A stretch of DNA of 64,000 bases from Mycobacterium sp. MS1601 (GTDB lineage: Bacteria; Actinomycetota; Actinomycetes; Mycobacteriales; Mycobacteriaceae). The number at the start of each line of letters is the position of its first letter. Within the stretch, counting starts at the first letter, position 1. Below the pieces are notes generated by a model, which had not been told where the DNA came from, ran no database searches, and saw only the letters and a program-made list of their open reading frames with translations. Below, in pieces: positions 53,024 to 61,146 of this stretch. The DNA lies in NCBI RefSeq assembly GCF_001984215.1, contig NZ_CP019420.1, forward strand, positions 4,154,001-4,218,000, in the 5' to 3' direction. Both the position numbers and the translations under genes were made by a program.

Positions 53024-54259
53024 GTGGCAGGCCGGCCGTCGTTGCGCATCGGCCAACACGGCAAGATCACCCGCAAGTACCTTGGCGGTGGCATCTGGTT
53101 GGCGCAGTGCCGATTCCGTGACACCGATGGTGTCACACGCAAGGTTCAACGGCTTGGACTACCCGATGAATATGACAAGTACGGCAAGCTCGCCGCGGAC
53201 GCGCTGATCGAGGCTCTCGCTGACCGTCGACCGCCATCCGGAGCGGACTCGATCGGCCTCGAAACTTTGGTCATGACTTTGGTGGACCAACACATCGAAC
53301 GGTTTGCCGAAGACGGTCGCTCAGCCCGCACACTCGACACCTACCGCTACACCGCCACCAAGCTGATCAAGTTCATGGCCGGCGTGAAAGTGGGGGAGGC
53401 GTCGGCCGCCAGACTGGATGCGGCGCTGCGGTCGATGCGCACCGCTCACGGGGCCGTCATGGCTCGCCAATCCAGGACCCTGCTCCGCGGAGCACTCCAG
53501 CTCGCCGTCCTCAACAACGTCCTCGGCGCCAACCCCGTGCGCGACGTTCAGGCGATCAAGTCCAAGGAACAGCCCAAGGGTGCCCAGGCGCTCACCGCGA
53601 ACCAACTGCGCGACCTGTTGGCCAAGCTGAGAACCTCGGACTCGTGCCGACAGCGCGATTTAACTGACCCGATCACGCTGCTGATCGCGACCGGTCTCCG
53701 CCGCTCCGAACTGCTGGCGCTTCAGTGGACCGACTTCGACGAGGACGCCGGCACCATCTCCGTTTCCGGCAAACTCATCCGCGAGAAGGTCAACGGCCTT
53801 GTCCGGGTCGACGAAACCAAGACGGCCGCTGGTCGACGGGTCATCCCGCTGCCCACGTTCGCGATTTCGATGCTCATCGAGCGCCGGAAGCTGCCGTACC
53901 TCGGGCAGCAATCGGTCATCTTCCCGTCCACCAGCGGCACACTGCGCGACCCCGACAACTTCGCCAGGCAGTGGCGCAGAATGCGCGACGAGTTAGGCGT
54001 CCCGGACGTAAGCTCGCACAGCTTCCGCAAGACCGTCGCCACGCTCATCGACGACGCCGGACTATCGGCCCGCATCGGCGCCGACCACCTCGGCCACGCC
54101 AAAGTCTCGATGACGCAGGACCGCTATATGAGCCGCGGCCGGGTCCACAACGAGGTGGCGAATCTGCTGGACAAGGCCATAACCGACAACTCAGGTCCGC
54201 TACAAACGCCGAATAAACGCCGACCGACGTTATTCAGTAGGGCTAAATACCACCTCTGA
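53024..54259 (+). CDS. int: tyrosine integrase
   Basis: A 411-residue recombinase from GTG 53024. Catalytic residues: R in ATGLRRSELLALQW, K in DETKTAAGRRVIPL, the HxxR in SSHSFRKTVATL, H in DHLGHAKVSMTQ and Y in DRYMSRG. The N-terminal 70 residues are an arm-binding-like domain. Its stop codon TGA (54257-54259) lies inside the right attachment repeat, so the end of the gene is part of the att site. It should act on the tRNA-Arg 3' end. Confidence 0.93.
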   Translation: MAGRPSLRIGQHGKITRKYLGGGIWLAQCRFRDTDGVTRKVQRLGLPDEYDKYGKLAADALIEALADRRPPSGADSIGLETLVMTLVDQHIERFAEDGRSARTLDTYRYTATKLIKFMAGVKVGEASAARLDAALRSMRTAHGAVMARQSRTLLRGALQLAVLNNVLGANPVRDVQAIKSKEQPKGAQALTANQLRDLLAKLRTSDSCRQRDLTDPITLLIATGLRRSELLALQWTDFDEDAGTISVSGKLIREKVNGLVRVDETKTAAGRRVIPLPTFAISMLIERRKLPYLGQQSVIFPSTSGTLRDPDNFARQWRRMRDELGVPDVSSHSFRKTVATLIDDAGLSARIGADHLGHAKVSMTQDRYMSRGRVHNEVANLLDKAITDNSGPLQTPNKRRPTLFSRAKYHL

Positions 54260-54299
54260 CCAGCGCCCCGGCAGGAATCGAACCTGCGACCTAGGGATT
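54241..54299 (-). repeat. right attachment repeat (tRNA-Arg 3' part and end of int)
   Basis: Fifty-nine bases matching 40777-40836 except for one substitution and one missing C. It contains the integrase stop codon and supplies the 3' half of the tRNA-Arg. The missing base is in the acceptor-stem run: four Gs on the tRNA strand versus five in the left copy. Confidence 0.9.
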
Positions 54300-54336
54300 A
54301 GAAGGCCCTTGCTCTATCCAACTGAGCTACGGAGGC
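54264..54336 (-). tRNA. tRNA-Arg (UCU), acceptor stem one base short
   Basis: The minus strand gives GCCTCCG, D arm GCTC...GAGC, anticodon loop CTTCTAA (anticodon TCT), T arm GCAGGTTCGATTCCTGC. The 3' acceptor strand is CGGGGC followed by G, so G1 and C2 do not pair correctly unless U4 is bulged; the left att copy has CGGGGGC, which pairs perfectly. Codon AGA would depend on this tRNA if it is the only copy. The difference may be a sequencing indel or a true consequence of the insertion. Confidence 0.9.
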
Positions 54337-54386
54337 AGCGCGCAGGACAGTGTAACTGCAGGCGGCGGAATTCTTGTTGGGTGGCC

Positions 54387-55928
54387 TCACGGTATCGCAC
54401 CCGCATCGAGGGAGCGTTTGACCTCGAGTCGCCGAAGCTTGCCCGATGAGGTGCGCGGCAGTGAGCCAGGCGTCAGAAACAGCACCTGAGCAGGCATGAC
54501 ACCGCACTCGGCGGCCACTTTGCGGATCACCTGGATGCGGGTCTCGTCCTCGCGGTCGCCGCGGAACTCGGCGGCGATCACCAAGCCGGGGCGAGTCGCA
54601 TGACCGCCGGCCTCGACGGCCACGACACAGCCCTCACGAACACCCGGAATCTGGCCGGCCACCCGTTCGACCTCACTGGGGAACACGTTGCGTCCCGCGA
54701 CTGTGATCAACTCCTTGGCCCGTCCGCAGATCACCAGGCCGTCGTCGGTCAGGTAGCCGAGATCACCGGTGGGAAACCACTCGGCTGGATCGCGGCGGGC
54801 ATCGCCGAGGTAGCCGTCCATCATCGAGGTGCCACGGACCTCGATTTCACCGACATCGCGACCGGTTGCCTCCGACACCGGGGCATCGACGGCGCTGAGT
54901 CGGACCTCCATGCCGGCAACGGGCTGTCCCAGTATCGCGAAATCGCGGACCTCACCATCGACGCGCAGGCCTAGTCCAGGCTCGGGAATGGTCACGGCAC
55001 AGCAGGATTCGGCCATGCCATACGACGGTGACACGGCGCCGGCATCGAACCCGAAGCGTGCCATCTCCGCTGTGAAGCGTGACAGACCCGCACAATCGAC
55101 GGGCTCACCGCCGTTGAGCGCGAAACGAATTCGGCTCAGGTCGAGGTTGGGTAGGCGGTGGGCGTACTTGCCGATGACGTTGTAGGCGAAGTTCGGTGCG
55201 GCGGTGACGGTGGCGCCGCTGTGCTGTAGCCATTGCAGCCAGCGGAAGGGCATCGCCGAAAACGCCGACGTGGGTGCCTGCCACAGAGGGATCCCCGACA
55301 GCGCAGCGGCCAGCAGCACCGTCAACCCCATGTCGTGGTAGAGCGGCAACCACGAGCACGCCACGTCCACCTCGGCGTCCACGACAACCCGCGCGGTGAT
55401 GGCCGATACGTTGGCCAGCACGGCGTCGTGTGACAGTTGCGCGGTCTTGGGCGACCCGGTGGAACCGGCGGTGCCTTGCAGTATCGCCGGTGGCGCCGAT
55501 GAAGCGGGTTGAAGCGTGGTCGAACGTCGAGCCGAGGCGACCGTAGACAGATCGTGCGCTGCGGTAAACGGCTGCAGCTCAGCCAATCTCGCGCCGTGGC
55601 TGAACACCTTCGTGGCGCCGATGTTCCGACACCGCTGCGCGGTGGTATGCGCCCACTCGGTGGTGTCGGCGCCTCGGACCGGTCCCGGTAACACCGCGAC
55701 ACTGGCCCCGGCGAGCCAACTGCCGAAGATCCCTGCCACCAGTTCCGCTGTGGGTTCGCCGATCAACGCGACGGCTGCCGCACCTGCGGCCGTGTCTGCG
55801 AAGTTCTCGGCGCGCGCGTACATCTCACCCCATGGATATGCCGTCCACGCATCGCCGGCCTCGAGGATGTGCAGGCTGTGACGCGACGACGTCATCGCCA
55901 AGCGCACCTGTTCGATCAGAGCGCTCAC
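54387..55928 (-). CDS. mbtM: long-chain acyl-AMP ligase, MbtM (FadD33)-like
   Basis: A 513-residue adenylate-forming enzyme. Signatures are LQGTAGSTGSPKTAQLSHD (P-loop), WLPLYHDMGL and the SPSYGMAESCCAV adenylation motif, then WFPTGDLGYL and SLPRTSSGKLRRLEVKR with the catalytic lysine. Sequence across the whole length resembles M. tuberculosis FadD33/MbtM, which activates the fatty acid for the mycobactin side chain. GTG 55928 overlaps the carrier-protein stop by 4 bases. MbtK and MbtN homologues are not in the window. Confidence 0.85.
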   Translation of the reverse strand: MSALIEQVRLAMTSSRHSLHILEAGDAWTAYPWGEMYARAENFADTAAGAAAVALIGEPTAELVAGIFGSWLAGASVAVLPGPVRGADTTEWAHTTAQRCRNIGATKVFSHGARLAELQPFTAAHDLSTVASARRSTTLQPASSAPPAILQGTAGSTGSPKTAQLSHDAVLANVSAITARVVVDAEVDVACSWLPLYHDMGLTVLLAAALSGIPLWQAPTSAFSAMPFRWLQWLQHSGATVTAAPNFAYNVIGKYAHRLPNLDLSRIRFALNGGEPVDCAGLSRFTAEMARFGFDAGAVSPSYGMAESCCAVTIPEPGLGLRVDGEVRDFAILGQPVAGMEVRLSAVDAPVSEATGRDVGEIEVRGTSMMDGYLGDARRDPAEWFPTGDLGYLTDDGLVICGRAKELITVAGRNVFPSEVERVAGQIPGVREGCVVAVEAGGHATRPGLVIAAEFRGDREDETRIQVIRKVAAECGVMPAQVLFLTPGSLPRTSSGKLRRLEVKRSLDAGAIP

Positions 55929-56194
55929 GCCGACAGTGATTCGATCAGGTGCTGCACATGCAGGATGTCGTCGAGATCGCCGATGGTGTTGATACTCAAA
56001 AGATCCTGTTCGCTCAGGTGAATCCGCAGCTTGTCCTCGATGGCCACCACGGCGATGGCGAAGCCGATCCAATCCAGGCAGACGTCACTGATCAGCCGAG
56101 ACTCCCGGCGGATCCGGGAAACGTCGATACGCAGGTCCTCGCAGAGAATTTCGGTGAGCTCTGCGCTGATGGTTGGTCGTGATGACGGCTCCAT
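55925..56194 (-). CDS. mbtL: acyl carrier protein MbtL-like, lacking the 4'-phosphopantetheine serine
   Basis: An 89-residue carrier protein, ATG 56194, coupled to mbtM. The four-helix pattern is kept (LTEILCEDLRIDVSRI, VAIEDKLRIHLSEQDLL, TIGDLDDILHV). The attachment motif, normally L-D-S-V/I/L, reads CLDWIGFAI: W42 (codon TGG at 56071-56069) stands where serine is required. A single base change from TCG explains it. Without the serine it cannot be loaded, so this copy is either inactive, a decoy, or mis-sequenced. Confidence 0.75.
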   Translation of the reverse strand: MEPSSRPTISAELTEILCEDLRIDVSRIRRESRLISDVCLDWIGFAIAVVAIEDKLRIHLSEQDLLSINTIGDLDDILHVQHLIESLSA

Positions 56195-56811
56195 GAGGCG
56201 GGACGGTACTCCCGCCGCACTGCCGTCGTCAGGCCTACGTCCGGCAGATCCCTTGTCGGGAACACTCTTTCGGTGACTCTGACATCCGCCGATGTCTCAC
56301 GGGAAAGCAATCACCGCAACTAGAACGTGTTGTGGCACCACCGCGTGGGGCGGCGCAGAGTGGGCCCAGCGGGCGCAGGCCGCAAATCTCACCGCATGAT
56401 CTGGCGCATGGTGAGCCCAGGTGCGGTCGACACTGGGGTAGCAAACCTTGCTTCGGTCGATGTGGGGCTGATGGCGGTGTGCCGAGAACGGGTGAGAGGT
56501 GCGGCGGGACCGCCCGTCGGCGTGTCCTTCGAGATGGCCAAACGCGGCGTGTCGCCCTCTGGCGTGTCGGATGTGACCTGCGGAGTTCAGCCGCAACTGA
56601 TGAATTCACAGGAAGTCGTTTCGGGCGCCCGGCACATAACGATTTGGCAACGGACCTGGGGATATGCAGGTCGCCTAAAGACTCGCCCAGGAAACACCTG
56701 TCGGCGGAGTCAAAATGACCTACCGTTGTGACCCGCGGCACAGTCGGAGCTCGCAGGCTCCAGGTCGCGGCGGGTGAAGGCGCCCGAATGCGACTGCGAA
56801 GGTGCACGTGG
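56195..56811. other. divergent intergenic region, mbtL and lipQ
   Basis: About 600 bases. No IdeR-type iron box (TTAGGTTAGG-like) was found near mbtL, which is unusual for mycobactin genes. A partial inverted repeat AGCAAACCTTGCT lies near 56439. Open frames here have no coding character. The lipQ upstream frame is open to 56728. Confidence 0.5.
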
Positions 56812-58044
56812 ATGAGCATCACGATGGACATGGCCCGCGCCTCGGCGGCGGGAGCTCAGGCATTGCGACTGGCCGCCGACCCCCGGGCCTACCGGGCCGG
56901 AGCGCTGTTCGCTCGTAGCTGCCCATCGTTGGCCGCCTGGCTGGCCGGCTGGGTCAGCGCGGAGTTCGCTGCCGGAGCCGTCGCAGGCCACGCCCTGTCC
57001 GCCGTCCGGGGAACTCCGTTGGACAGAATCAGCTGCACCCTGGCCTCGCAGCGCGCGGACTCCGTGCTCGACGGTGCGTTGACCGAGACGTTCGGGGAGC
57101 GCGACGACCAGGTGGTGCATCCCCTGGAATTCCAGGCCCATCGGCCCGGCCTGTCCGGCTTCTGGCAGGCCACCCAGCACCGCCGCCGCTACGCCAAGGA
57201 CACCACCAACATCTCCTACGGCGACGCCGGCCGCGACCACCTGCTCGACATCTGGCGACTGCCCGAACTGCCCACCGACCGTCCGGCGCCGGTGCTGGTG
57301 CAGATCCCCGGCGGGGCATGGGCACTCAGCGAGAAACGCGGCCAGGCGTACCCGCTGATGAGTCGGCTGGTGTCGCTGGGCTGGATCTGTGTCTCCATCA
57401 ACTACAGCCGCAGTCCGGGCCGGGCGTTCCCGTCGCACATCATCGACGTCAAGCGGGCCATTGCCTGGGTGCGGGACCACATCGCCGACTACGGCGGCGA
57501 CCCCGACTACATCGCCGTCACGGGGGGTTCGGCCGGTGGGCACCTGGCCGCTCTGGCGGCACTGACCGCGGGAGATCCCACGCTGCAACCCGGCTTCGAG
57601 AAGGCCGACACCAGCGTCCAGGCCGCGGTGCCGTACTACGGGGCCTACGACCTGACCAACACCGCCACCATGACGCCGCTCATGGTGCCCTACCTCGAGC
57701 AGTTCGTCATGCGGGCCAGCCTCGCCGAGGACCGGGCGCGCTACGAAGCCGCGTCACCGATCTATCACGTCCGGCCCGACGCGCCGCCGTTCTTCGTCGT
57801 ACACGGTCGCAACGACGCGGTGATCCCACACGCCCAGGCCCGTGATTTCGTGGCGGCCCTGCGTGGAGCCGGTGCCGACGTGGTGGGGTTCGCCGAACTG
57901 CCCAACGCCCATCACGCCTTCGACCACCTGGCCACCGTTCGCTCGCAGCTGACGGCTGATGCCGTGGCGCAGTTCCTCGGCATCACCTACGGCAAGCATC
58001 TGCAACTGGCCGGCGGTGACGTCCGGATGCGCGCTACCAGCTGA
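56812..58044 (+). CDS. lipQ: carboxylesterase/lipase LipQ-like
   Basis: About 410 residues, alpha/beta hydrolase of the hormone-sensitive-lipase kind. The oxyanion motif is QIPGGAW (replacing HGGG), nucleophile S in VTGGSAGGHLAAL, acid D in HGRNDAVIPH and histidine in NAHHAFDHL. An N-terminal region of about 100 residues may contact membrane. ATG 56812 is preferred with GAAGG upstream, but ATG 56824 or 56830 are possible. Gene order lipQ-WS/DGAT-plsC-plsB2 is as in M. tuberculosis (Rv2485c to Rv2482c), tying it to lipid metabolism. Confidence 0.85.
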   Translation: MSITMDMARASAAGAQALRLAADPRAYRAGALFARSCPSLAAWLAGWVSAEFAAGAVAGHALSAVRGTPLDRISCTLASQRADSVLDGALTETFGERDDQVVHPLEFQAHRPGLSGFWQATQHRRRYAKDTTNISYGDAGRDHLLDIWRLPELPTDRPAPVLVQIPGGAWALSEKRGQAYPLMSRLVSLGWICVSINYSRSPGRAFPSHIIDVKRAIAWVRDHIADYGGDPDYIAVTGGSAGGHLAALAALTAGDPTLQPGFEKADTSVQAAVPYYGAYDLTNTATMTPLMVPYLEQFVMRASLAEDRARYEAASPIYHVRPDAPPFFVVHGRNDAVIPHAQARDFVAALRGAGADVVGFAELPNAHHAFDHLATVRSQLTADAVAQFLGITYGKHLQLAGGDVRMRATS

Positions 58045-58183
58045 CCTGGGTCAGGCCACGAATTCATGGCCCTGACACGCGGTTTCAGCGCCCACCTCGT
58101 GATCCACACAATCGGCTCCCGCCGGTGGTGCGGGCCGACTAGCGTGGTGCTGGCAATACAGGCGGGTGTGACGGGAGAACTGT

Positions 58184-59617
58184 GTGACGAGCGGATTGTC
58201 CGATGAACTCGGTGCGGTGGATCAGTTGCTGCATCGCGGCGAGGCCAACCCCCGAACCCGCTCGGGAATCATGGCCCTGGAGCTGTTGGACACCACGCCG
58301 GACTGGGAGCGGTATCGCACGAACTTCGAATACGCGTCGCGCACCATCCTGCGGCTGCGTCAGAAGGTAGTGATGCCGACACTGCCCACGGCGGCGCCGC
58401 GCTGGGTGGTGGACCCGGACTTCAATCTCGACTTCCACGTGCGACGGGTGCGCATCCCCGAACCGGGGACGCTGCGCCAGGTCTTCGACCTGGCCGAGAT
58501 CATCCAGCAGTCGCCACTGGACATCTCCCGCCCGCTGTGGAGCGCGACGCTCATCGAGGGGTTGCCCGACGGCCGCGCTGCCCAACTGCTGCACCTGAGT
58601 CACGCGGTCACCGACGGTGTGGGCGGGGTCGAGATGTTCGCCCAGATCTACGACCTGGAACGTGAACCCGAGGCGCAGCCGGCGCCACCGCTGCCCATCC
58701 CGCAGGACCTGTCGTCCAATGACCTCATGCGACAGGGCCTCAACGCGCTGCCGTTCACGCTCGCCGGTGGTGTGCGGGACGCGGTGGCCGGGGCGGTCGG
58801 GGCCGTCGGCAAGGTGGTCGGAGATCCTGGGTCCGCGTTCTCCGGTGTGCTGGAGTTCGCCTCGGCGAGCAGGCGGGCGACGCGGCAGGCCGCCGCACCG
58901 TCACCGCTGCTGCGCCGGCGCAGCCTGGCCAGTCGCACCGAGGCCGTCGACATCAAACTGTCCGACCTGCATCGTGCTGCCAAGGCCGCAGAAGGCTCCA
59001 TCAACGACGCGTATCTGGCTGGGCTGTGTGCGGCGCTGCGGCTCTACCACCAGGCGCTCGGCGTCCCGATCACCACGCTGCCGATGGCCATCCCGGTGAA
59101 CTTGCGCGCCGAATCGGACCCCGCGGGCGGCAACCGATTCACCGGCGTCAACCTCGCTGCCCCGGTGGGCACCACCGACCCGGCCGAACGCATCCGCAAG
59201 ATCCGCATCCAGATGGCCCACCGCAAAGAGGAGGCCGCCATCGACGTGATCGGCTCACTGGCTCCGGTGCTCTCGCTGCTGCCCGACGCTGTGCTGGAAT
59301 CGCTGACCAGTTCGGTGATCGCCTCGGATGTCCAGGCCAGCAATGTCCCGGTGTTCCAGGGGGACACGTTCATCGCCGGAGCAAAAGTGTTGCGGCAGTA
59401 CGGGCTTGGTCCGCTACCCGGGGTGGCGATGATGGTGGTGCTGGTGTCGCGCAGTGGCTGGTGCACCGTCTCGGCACGTTATGACCGGGCGTCGATCACC
59501 GACGAGGTGTTGTTCGCCCGGTGCCTGAAGCAGGGATTCGACGAAGTGCTCGCCCTGGCAGGCGATCCGGCGCCGGTCGCGACGCCGGCGTCCTTTGATC
59601 TGGAGGAGCAGGCATGA
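58184..59617 (+). CDS. wax ester synthase/diacylglycerol acyltransferase (Rv2484c-like)
   Basis: A 477-residue WS/DGAT protein that makes triacylglycerol or wax esters. The active-site motif is SHAVTDG: the catalytic histidine and DG are kept, but the first of the usual two histidines is serine. The second conserved region is NRFTGVNLAAPVGTTDPAERI with PLPGVAMMVVLVSRSG near the end. GTG 58184 is the start. It overlaps the HAD-PlsC gene by 4 bases, linking phospholipid and storage-lipid synthesis. Confidence 0.9.
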   Translation: MTSGLSDELGAVDQLLHRGEANPRTRSGIMALELLDTTPDWERYRTNFEYASRTILRLRQKVVMPTLPTAAPRWVVDPDFNLDFHVRRVRIPEPGTLRQVFDLAEIIQQSPLDISRPLWSATLIEGLPDGRAAQLLHLSHAVTDGVGGVEMFAQIYDLEREPEAQPAPPLPIPQDLSSNDLMRQGLNALPFTLAGGVRDAVAGAVGAVGKVVGDPGSAFSGVLEFASASRRATRQAAAPSPLLRRRSLASRTEAVDIKLSDLHRAAKAAEGSINDAYLAGLCAALRLYHQALGVPITTLPMAIPVNLRAESDPAGGNRFTGVNLAAPVGTTDPAERIRKIRIQMAHRKEEAAIDVIGSLAPVLSLLPDAVLESLTSSVIASDVQASNVPVFQGDTFIAGAKVLRQYGLGPLPGVAMMVVLVSRSGWCTVSARYDRASITDEVLFARCLKQGFDEVLALAGDPAPVATPASFDLEEQA

Positions 59618-61146
59618 CCGGCCCACGTGACATGCGGCTGCCCGGGTCGGTCGCCGAGGTCAAGGCCAGCCCTCGAGGCCCGCACATCGGCGCATTCTTC
59701 GACCTGGACGGCACCCTGGTCGCCGGCTTCACCGGCGTCATCCTCACCCAGGAGCAGTTCCTGTCCCGCCAGCTCGGGGTCGCCGACTTCTTCGGGATGA
59801 TCCAGGCCGGCCTGAACCACAAGCTGGGGCGTCGCGAGTTCGAGAACCTGATCACCGCCGCGTCCAAGGCGATGCGGGGTCGCTCGCTGTCGGATCTGGA
59901 TCAACTGGGGGAGCGGCTGTTCCGGCAGAAGATCGAATCCCGGATCTACCCGGAGATGCGGGAACTGGTGCGTGCGCACCTCGAACGCGGACACACCGTG
60001 TGCCTGAGCTCGTCGGCGCTCACCATCCAGGTGGAGCCGGTGGCCCGATTCCTCGGCATCCCCAACACCTTGACCAACCAGTTCGTCGTCGACGACGACG
60101 GGGTGGTCACCGGCACCATCGTGGAACCGATCCTGTGGGGCCCGGGCAAGGCCAATGCCGTGCAGAAATTCGCCGCCGAACACGACATCGACCTCAAGGA
60201 CAGCTACTTCTACGCCGACGGCGACGAGGATGTCGCACTCATGTATCTGGTGGGCAATCCGCGGCCCACCAACCCCGAAGGCAAGATGGCTGCCGTTGCA
60301 CGGCAACGGGGTTGGCCCATCCTCAGTTTCTCCAGCCGCGGCGGCAGCAGCCTGGGCGGCGTTGTGCGCACGTTGGCCGGTGTGGGGGCGATACTGCCGG
60401 TGGGCTACGGAGCGCTCGGCTGGGGTCTGCTGACCCGGAGTCGGCGCCGCGGGGTGAACTTCTTCACCACCAACTGGACGCAGACGCTGCTGGCGGCCAG
60501 CGGTGTCCGGCTCGACGTCCTGGGCCGGGAAAACCTCACCGCGCAGCGGCCGGCGGTGTTCATCTTCAATCACCGCAACAACTTCGACCCGGTGATCACC
60601 TGTTCACTGGTGCGCGACAACTTCACGGGCGTGGCCAAGAAGGAACTCGAGAACGACCCCCTGGTGGGCAACTTGGGCAGGCTCATCGATGCCGTGTTCA
60701 TCGACCGCGACGACGCGAAGTCCGCTGTCGAGTCGCTGCACAAGGTAGAAGAGGCCGCCCGCAACGGGCTGTCCATCGTGATCGCACCTGAGGGCACCCG
60801 ACTGGACACCCACGAAGTGGGCCCGTTCAAGAAGGGCCCGTTCCGTATCGCGATGGCAGCCGGGATTCCGGTGGTGCCGGTGGTGATCCGCAACGCCGAG
60901 GTGATCGCCGCACGCGACTCGTCGGTGATGAACCCGGGCACCGTGGACGTCGCGGTGTTTCCGCCCATCTCGGTGTCCGACTGGACGCCGGAGAACATCG
61001 AAGAACGCATCGCCGAAGTGCGTCAGCTCTACCTCGACACGCTCAAGAACTGGCCCGACGACCAGTTGCCCACGGCGGCACCGTATCTGCACAGCCCACC
61101 CAAGAAGGCCCCCCGAAGGGCCGCGCCGAAGAAGGACCGGCCGTGA
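59614..61146 (+). CDS. plsC: HAD phosphatase-PlsC acyltransferase fusion (Rv2483c-like)
   Basis: A 510-residue two-domain protein. The N-terminal HAD-IB domain (about 20-235) has [13 protein letters not shown], the [11 protein letters not shown] region and [13 protein letters not shown]. The C-terminal domain (about 270-480) is 1-acylglycerol-3-phosphate acyltransferase: FNHRNNFDP carries HxxxxD, and [12 protein letters not shown] the EGTR motif. It would form phosphatidate from lysophosphatidate, and the HAD part may remove a phosphate. It overlaps both neighbours by 4 bases. Confidence 0.92.
   Translation: MTGPRDMRLPGSVAEVKASPRGPHIGAFFDLDGTLVAGFTGVILTQEQFLSRQLGVADFFGMIQAGLNHKLGRREFENLITAASKAMRGRSLSDLDQLGERLFRQKIESRIYPEMRELVRAHLERGHTVCLSSSALTIQVEPVARFLGIPNTLTNQFVVDDDGVVTGTIVEPILWGPGKANAVQKFAAEHDIDLKDSYFYADGDEDVALMYLVGNPRPTNPEGKMAAVARQRGWPILSFSSRGGSSLGGVVRTLAGVGAILPVGYGALGWGLLTRSRRRGVNFFTTNWTQTLLAASGVRLDVLGRENLTAQRPAVFIFNHRNNFDPVITCSLVRDNFTGVAKKELENDPLVGNLGRLIDAVFIDRDDAKSAVESLHKVEEAARNGLSIVIAPEGTRLDTHEVGPFKKGPFRIAMAAGIPVVPVVIRNAEVIAARDSSVMNPGTVDVAVFPPISVSDWTPENIEERIAEVRQLYLDTLKNWPDDQLPTAAPYLHSPPKKAPRRAAPKKDRP

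Larger units (their letters stand above)
40777..54299. mobile_element. 13.5-kb integrative (mobilisable) element in tRNA-Arg
   Basis: Bounded by the duplicated tRNA-Arg 3' end, with integrase and excisionase at the right end and a MobF relaxase (frameshifted) inside. Cargo: PIN/XRE-ImmA pair, zinc-finger-repeat nuclease, Fic fragment, and a three-gene minus-strand cluster with HEPN motifs. No type IV secretion, replication initiator or phage structural gene is seen, so it looks like a decayed integrative mobilisable element. The 41.1-43.2 and 48.6-52.6 kb parts look AT-richer than the backbone. Confidence 0.88.

Noticed and set aside
56195..56811. IdeR iron box upstream of mbtL
   Set aside because: I looked for TTAGGTTAGGCTAACC-like sequence and saw none; the only inverted repeat, AGCAAACCTTGCT, does not fit the consensus.
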